This document shows positions 60,435 through 64,000 of a stretch of DNA of 64,000 nucleotides, one piece after another. The stretch comes from Glossina fuscipes (Eukaryota > Arthropoda > Insecta > Diptera > Glossinidae), in NCBI RefSeq assembly GCF_014805625.2, contig NW_023998458.1:1159480-1223479 (forward strand). The letters run 5' to 3'. The notes below the pieces were generated by a model. That model ran no database searches. It had not been told where the DNA came from and saw nothing but the letters and a program-made list of their open reading frames with translations. Positions within the stretch are counted from its first letter, which is position 1; each line of letters starts with the position of its first letter. Both the position numbers and the translations under genes were made by a program.

Positions 60435-60466
60435 TATACCCGTTACCGCATATGGTGAAGGGTATA
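60435..60466. repeat. TATACCC…GGGTATA hairpin
   Basis: TATACCCGTTACC and GGTGAAGGGTATA form an inverted repeat, the 5'-terminal pattern typical of DINE-1-like elements. The rest of an element is not evident. Confidence 0.45.
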
Positions 60467-60810
60467 AAAAGCACTTCCTGAGAGCAATTCGCATACTCGA
60501 GTTTGACATTGAAGGGGAATGCTCTACAACATGCCAATGATAACGTAAGATGATTGTTTCTTCTGTGCGATAAGACTTAACCACACATCCCAAAAACGTT
60601 AAAAACACTGAAATGAATTGAACTGAACTGTGTGCTGCTTTGCTCTATATGTGGACTTATGAAATGAACGAAGAAAAGAAATTCTTTGATGCATAGCATC
60701 GTTATTTCCGTATACCTTTTATGCGCGCTAACGCTCCCGAAAACGGTAAGTTAATGTTATCTCGAAAAAAAAGTTGACGTAACAACTTCCTCTTTTCTTC
60801 TTTTTCGTAG

Positions 60811-60917
60811 GTACGCTTGTTTTATGGTACGCTCATTTCAATGGCCAATGGCTAGCAAGACAAATGGAATTACATGCTGATAAACCGCCTATACTACTTA
60901 CTGAATGGAGCAGCTGA
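60811..60917 (+). CDS. Probable exon of the unidentified downstream gene
   Basis: Follows a strong acceptor (CTTCTTTTTCGTAG, 60810). With two bases of a split codon first, it reads [34 protein letters not shown] and TGA at 60915-60917. Phase at entry is 1, the same entry phase as the exon at 61761. If this exon ended after ACTG at 60903, the junction to 61761 would keep frame (…[16 protein letters not shown]…), but the next bases are AA and not GT. Either the last residues are a real terminus, the donor is mutated, or the sequence is in error there. Confidence 0.5.
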
Positions 60918-61760
60918 ATTTAATCCGTTCTCTTTTGATTAAAAATTGGAAACAACTTCATTAAAAGTACTTACAGGTTTAATTCTGTTTCTTCTCCTAA
61001 AAATGAAATATTTTTTTTTTTAGATCTTAAATACAAATTTTACGACCACAAACGCTTTTTTTCAATTTTTTCACAAAACTCGTTAAAGCAAACCTATAAA
61101 AGTGAATATGGATATACAACATAAATAGTTGAACTCTAGTATGTTCTCGATCACCACCATGCAAGCAATATTTAAAATTTAGATCAATATCGGAATTTCA
61201 TAGATAACTTTACGGCTCTCTCTACCTTTATGTCTTTATACCTGACATTGTATTAATTTTGTGCGAATATATGTAACACACAGAAGAACTTAAGGTAAAC
61301 CAATCTTATGCCGAAAAATGCAGAATAATTAATTGCATTCGTTTCAGCATATTTCTCGGTCTGAGATCTGTCCATGTAGTGCCTACTGATCGCAATCTCA
61401 TGCTATCGTCTTCACTTCAAAAAAGATCTTGTATGGAAAAATAGAAAATTTTCAACAGCTTTCAGCAATAGCCAGTAGGAAATAATAGATGTGGAAAATT
61501 TCAATCGGATAAGATAATTTTTTTTGTGCACTTGAAAAATGGCAAAAGTGAAAGAAGCAATTGTGATTTAATTTGTTTTTCTAGTCGTAAATGCAAAAAG
61601 ACAGACGTGAATAATTCGATTTTCTGATTAATATTTCTCTATCTTGCAAACTAATGTCCGAAGACGATATAAAATTTACTACAACTAACAAAGGCGCATA
61701 TAAATGGAAAATTTAAACTGTTTGAAAATTTTTTTTTATTAACCTATAACCAATTTGTAG
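60918..61760 (+). other. Presumed intron of the downstream gene
   Basis: 843 bp of AT-rich DNA without coding signal, ending in TTTGTAG at 61760. Confidence 0.45.
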
Positions 61761-61906
61761 GTATCGATGACATGCAAATGTGCGAATTAAGTATAGAAGA
61801 AACTGGTCTTACACGTAAACGTGGAGCTGAAATTTTGGAGCACGAATTTAATCGCGAATGGGAACGTCATGGTGGAAAGCCTTATAAGAATTTGGGTGCT
61901 GAGTAG
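61761..61906 (+). CDS. Probable terminal exon of the unidentified downstream gene
   Basis: After CAATTTGTAG, with two bases completing a Gly codon, 47 codons read [47 protein letters not shown] and TAG (61904-61906). Charged, helical and soluble-looking with a clean C terminus. Coding character is strong: no rare-codon or low-complexity signs, and a poly(A) signal follows at 62018. I do not recognise the family. Confidence 0.65.
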
Positions 61907-62017
61907 AGTTCTTGGGAAAATCGTAGAACTTTTAAAATTTCTTTTAAAATCGAAAACAACATGCATGTCACATCTAGTTAGGCATCATTTTTAAGTAACA
62001 AAAAAAAAAATCAAATC

Positions 62018-62023
62018 AATAAA
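62018..62023 (+). terminator. Candidate poly(A) signal AATAAA of the downstream gene
   Basis: AATAAA about 112 nt after the TAG at 61906, followed by a GT/T-rich stretch. Confidence 0.5.
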
Positions 62024-64000
62024 CAAAAATTATTTGTGCCTTTATATCGTACGTATGTATTCTAAAGTATTATTGAATATACATATATATATATATAATT
62101 AGTTAAATAAATCGAACTTGGACTTACCGCAGTAACAACAGAAGGTTTCTAGTGAGTTTTATTTCTTGTCCAAGTCAATTTAGAATCAATTTTAATTTTT
62201 ACCATATATTCGTGCAAGTGCTTGAAGTGCTTGAAATATAATATATATAATCTTGTATATATAAATGTATAAAAAATAAGCATTTATCTTCCCTTGTACG
62301 TCTCCTGAATAGTTTTATACAATTTTTATAGGCGTGGCATTCGATTTTGCTCTATAGGAAAATTCTAGATAAACTTATCTGTTTAACCATCGAACAAGAA
62401 GAAATGTATCCGTCTATGCAGGGGGCAAATTCCGGAATTAATTGACATGGTTTTGGATATCTTCTTGCATAAATCTATCACTTATAGCCTAGGGTCACAG
62501 TAAGTTGAAATAATGGCCGATACTGCGGTGGCCTTAGCCTCAGCAATCGTGCAACTAGTTTCCAAAAAGGAGATGCCCAGGAGTTGCCTGTTGCCAATTT
62601 CTTCAGCCCAAAATGATAGCAAAAAACTACTTGGGTAAGTTGAATTCTTAAAAGTGTTTCCGGGCACAATACATTTGTACTATTTGCAGACTTTCAATCT
62701 TCTAAAAACCTATTTGAAAGCATTCACTGCTACGTCTTGAAGAGTCGAAAAATTATGGTTGCACTATGGGAAAATACCATTGCTTTTGTTTGGAGAACTT
62801 GAATATCTTAGTGTATGGATACTTCAAATGTAGTGCTTCTAGGCATGCAGGGAATCACGCTTAATGTCATTCCTAATAGTTTTCCAACAACGTCCCATAT
62901 GCGAAAATTGAGTAGTGTGATATTTAAATTTCCTTTACCTATGGCGGGATTAGTAGAGTAGGTTGAGTAAATGTTAACAGTTCTAAGCAAACTTTTCAGT
63001 TTATTGTTCCTAAAGTTCTTTGCATCAGTATTGCCGCATACGTTATACTACGGTTTCCTGATAGAACGCTGCCGTATGAAGCTCGTTGTACATTTATTTA
63101 TTTTCCGAGTCGAAATTCCGAGTTATAATTTCTAAGTTATTGAAATGAAAAGCTAATGAAATCGTCGTTTTTTTAAAAATTTTTCTTGGTTAGTTCACGG
63201 GCTTGATCTACACATCTAATACAAAATCTGAAGCTTTCGTTGCTGAAGGTATCCTTTGAGAATTTCAATGACCGTTAATGGGGTTCTATATAATAATAAT
63301 ATAATAATATAAATATAGAAAGACAATATAAATAATTTAGTATGGCACGAAGAGTTGTGGTTCAATAATTGGAAGAATGTGGAAGTTCTTAAAAAAAATA
63401 AATTATTAAAATTAATTCAAGTCAGACAATTTCCGGCAAATCACAATCAAAGTAGGCATCATTATCGACGCAGCACTTCAAAATATTGACGGCAACGTCA
63501 CATATTCAGATCGATTCAGCAAGGCTTGGCTGCTGCGCGGGTCCGCAAAGTTAAAGAAGCGATAAATTGGATCGATGGTTAGATCGTTCTTTCGACGTGG
63601 TATCGCCTTGTTCCCAAAAATGTAGTAGTAAGTGTAAGTACTATAGATTTGCTAAAAGATTTTCGCGGAGGATCAAAACTTCTGGTACATTAAAATTTGC
63701 CCCAACAATGGGAGAAGTAGGAAAGTTCTGCACGCTTAGATGTTAGACTCCTTTAAGTAAAATAGCTAATGGCCGTTTGTCTTAGATATTTCATTTAATC
63801 GCTATTTATTATATTATTTTAGCATACAATAATAATACGGATTTCAGTCATTTAGAGCCCTTTATTTTCTATAGAACTGAAAGACAGGGAGCTGCATCTA
63901 CATTGAGTTGGGGTAATTCAAAAATTTGTGAAGAAACGAATTGCGGGATAATTGCTAGTCTGAGGCCATTGAGAAAGTTGGGCTCTAGGATAATGTACAC
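62024..64000. other. Intergenic DNA at the right edge
   Basis: No gene, repeat family or RNA recognised. Open frames on the minus strand near 62480-62670 and 62810-62990 lack motifs and overlap each other. Confidence 0.5.

Noticed and set aside
62478..62669. Two overlapping minus-strand frames near the right edge
   Set aside because: Two phases are open over the same bases and neither shows a motif.
1..64000. CRISPR arrays, bacterial operons, ribosome binding sites
   Set aside because: The sequence is eukaryotic (introns, poly(A) signals, fly transposons). The tandem arrays lack the repeat-spacer pattern.

Overview
The window is AT-rich eukaryotic DNA with long introns, GT-AG splice sites, many microsatellites and runs of N that mark scaffold gaps. 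The one gene I recognise, together with an INE-1/DINE-1-like repeat, an R1-clade non-LTR retrotransposon and the intron scale, points to a higher fly (Brachycera, probably calyptrate). I cannot name the species.

Main gene, plus strand, 13221-56193: the fly orthologue of the DLC (deleted in liver cancer) family, crossveinless-c (cv-c, RhoGAP88C), with SAM, RhoGAP and START domains. I placed ten coding exons by joining open frames at GT-AG sites. Every junction keeps phase, and the joined exons come to 1,681 codons plus stop from the first visible exon. That exon has no clear initiator, so a 5' exon is probably missing or lies outside the window. An exon at 26076-26205, inside the 22-kb intron, begins with ATG and splices in the same phase onto the SAM exon. 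It predicts a second promoter and a 1,007-residue short isoform. The long isoform adds a His/Ala/Asn-rich, Ser/Asp/Glu-rich N-terminal region.

Layout: 1-13220, non-coding (5' flank or intron) with microsatellites, a tRNA-derived SINE and a retroposon-like 3' end. 13221-16179, three long-isoform exons. 16180-38441, a large intron holding two adjacent degenerate R1-clade LINE fragments (19388-23600), the alternative first exon, a DINE-1-like element, a second SINE and two old tandem arrays. 38442-38513, first SAM exon. 38514-52547, a second large intron with more DINE-1-like copies, a long inverted repeat and a coding-like minus-strand patch. 52548-56193, clustered exons for the end of SAM, the linker, RhoGAP and START. 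56194 to about 57300, 3' UTR interrupted by a 100-N gap. 57468-64000, intergenic DNA with repeats and the remains or terminal exons of an unidentified plus-strand gene (about 59950-61906).

I see no operon, CRISPR array, rRNA or functional tRNA gene. The most interesting items are the inferred second promoter of cv-c, the inverted repeat at 45720-45883, two ancient tandem arrays (about 85 bp and about 155 bp), the DINE-1-like family and the partly broken downstream gene.
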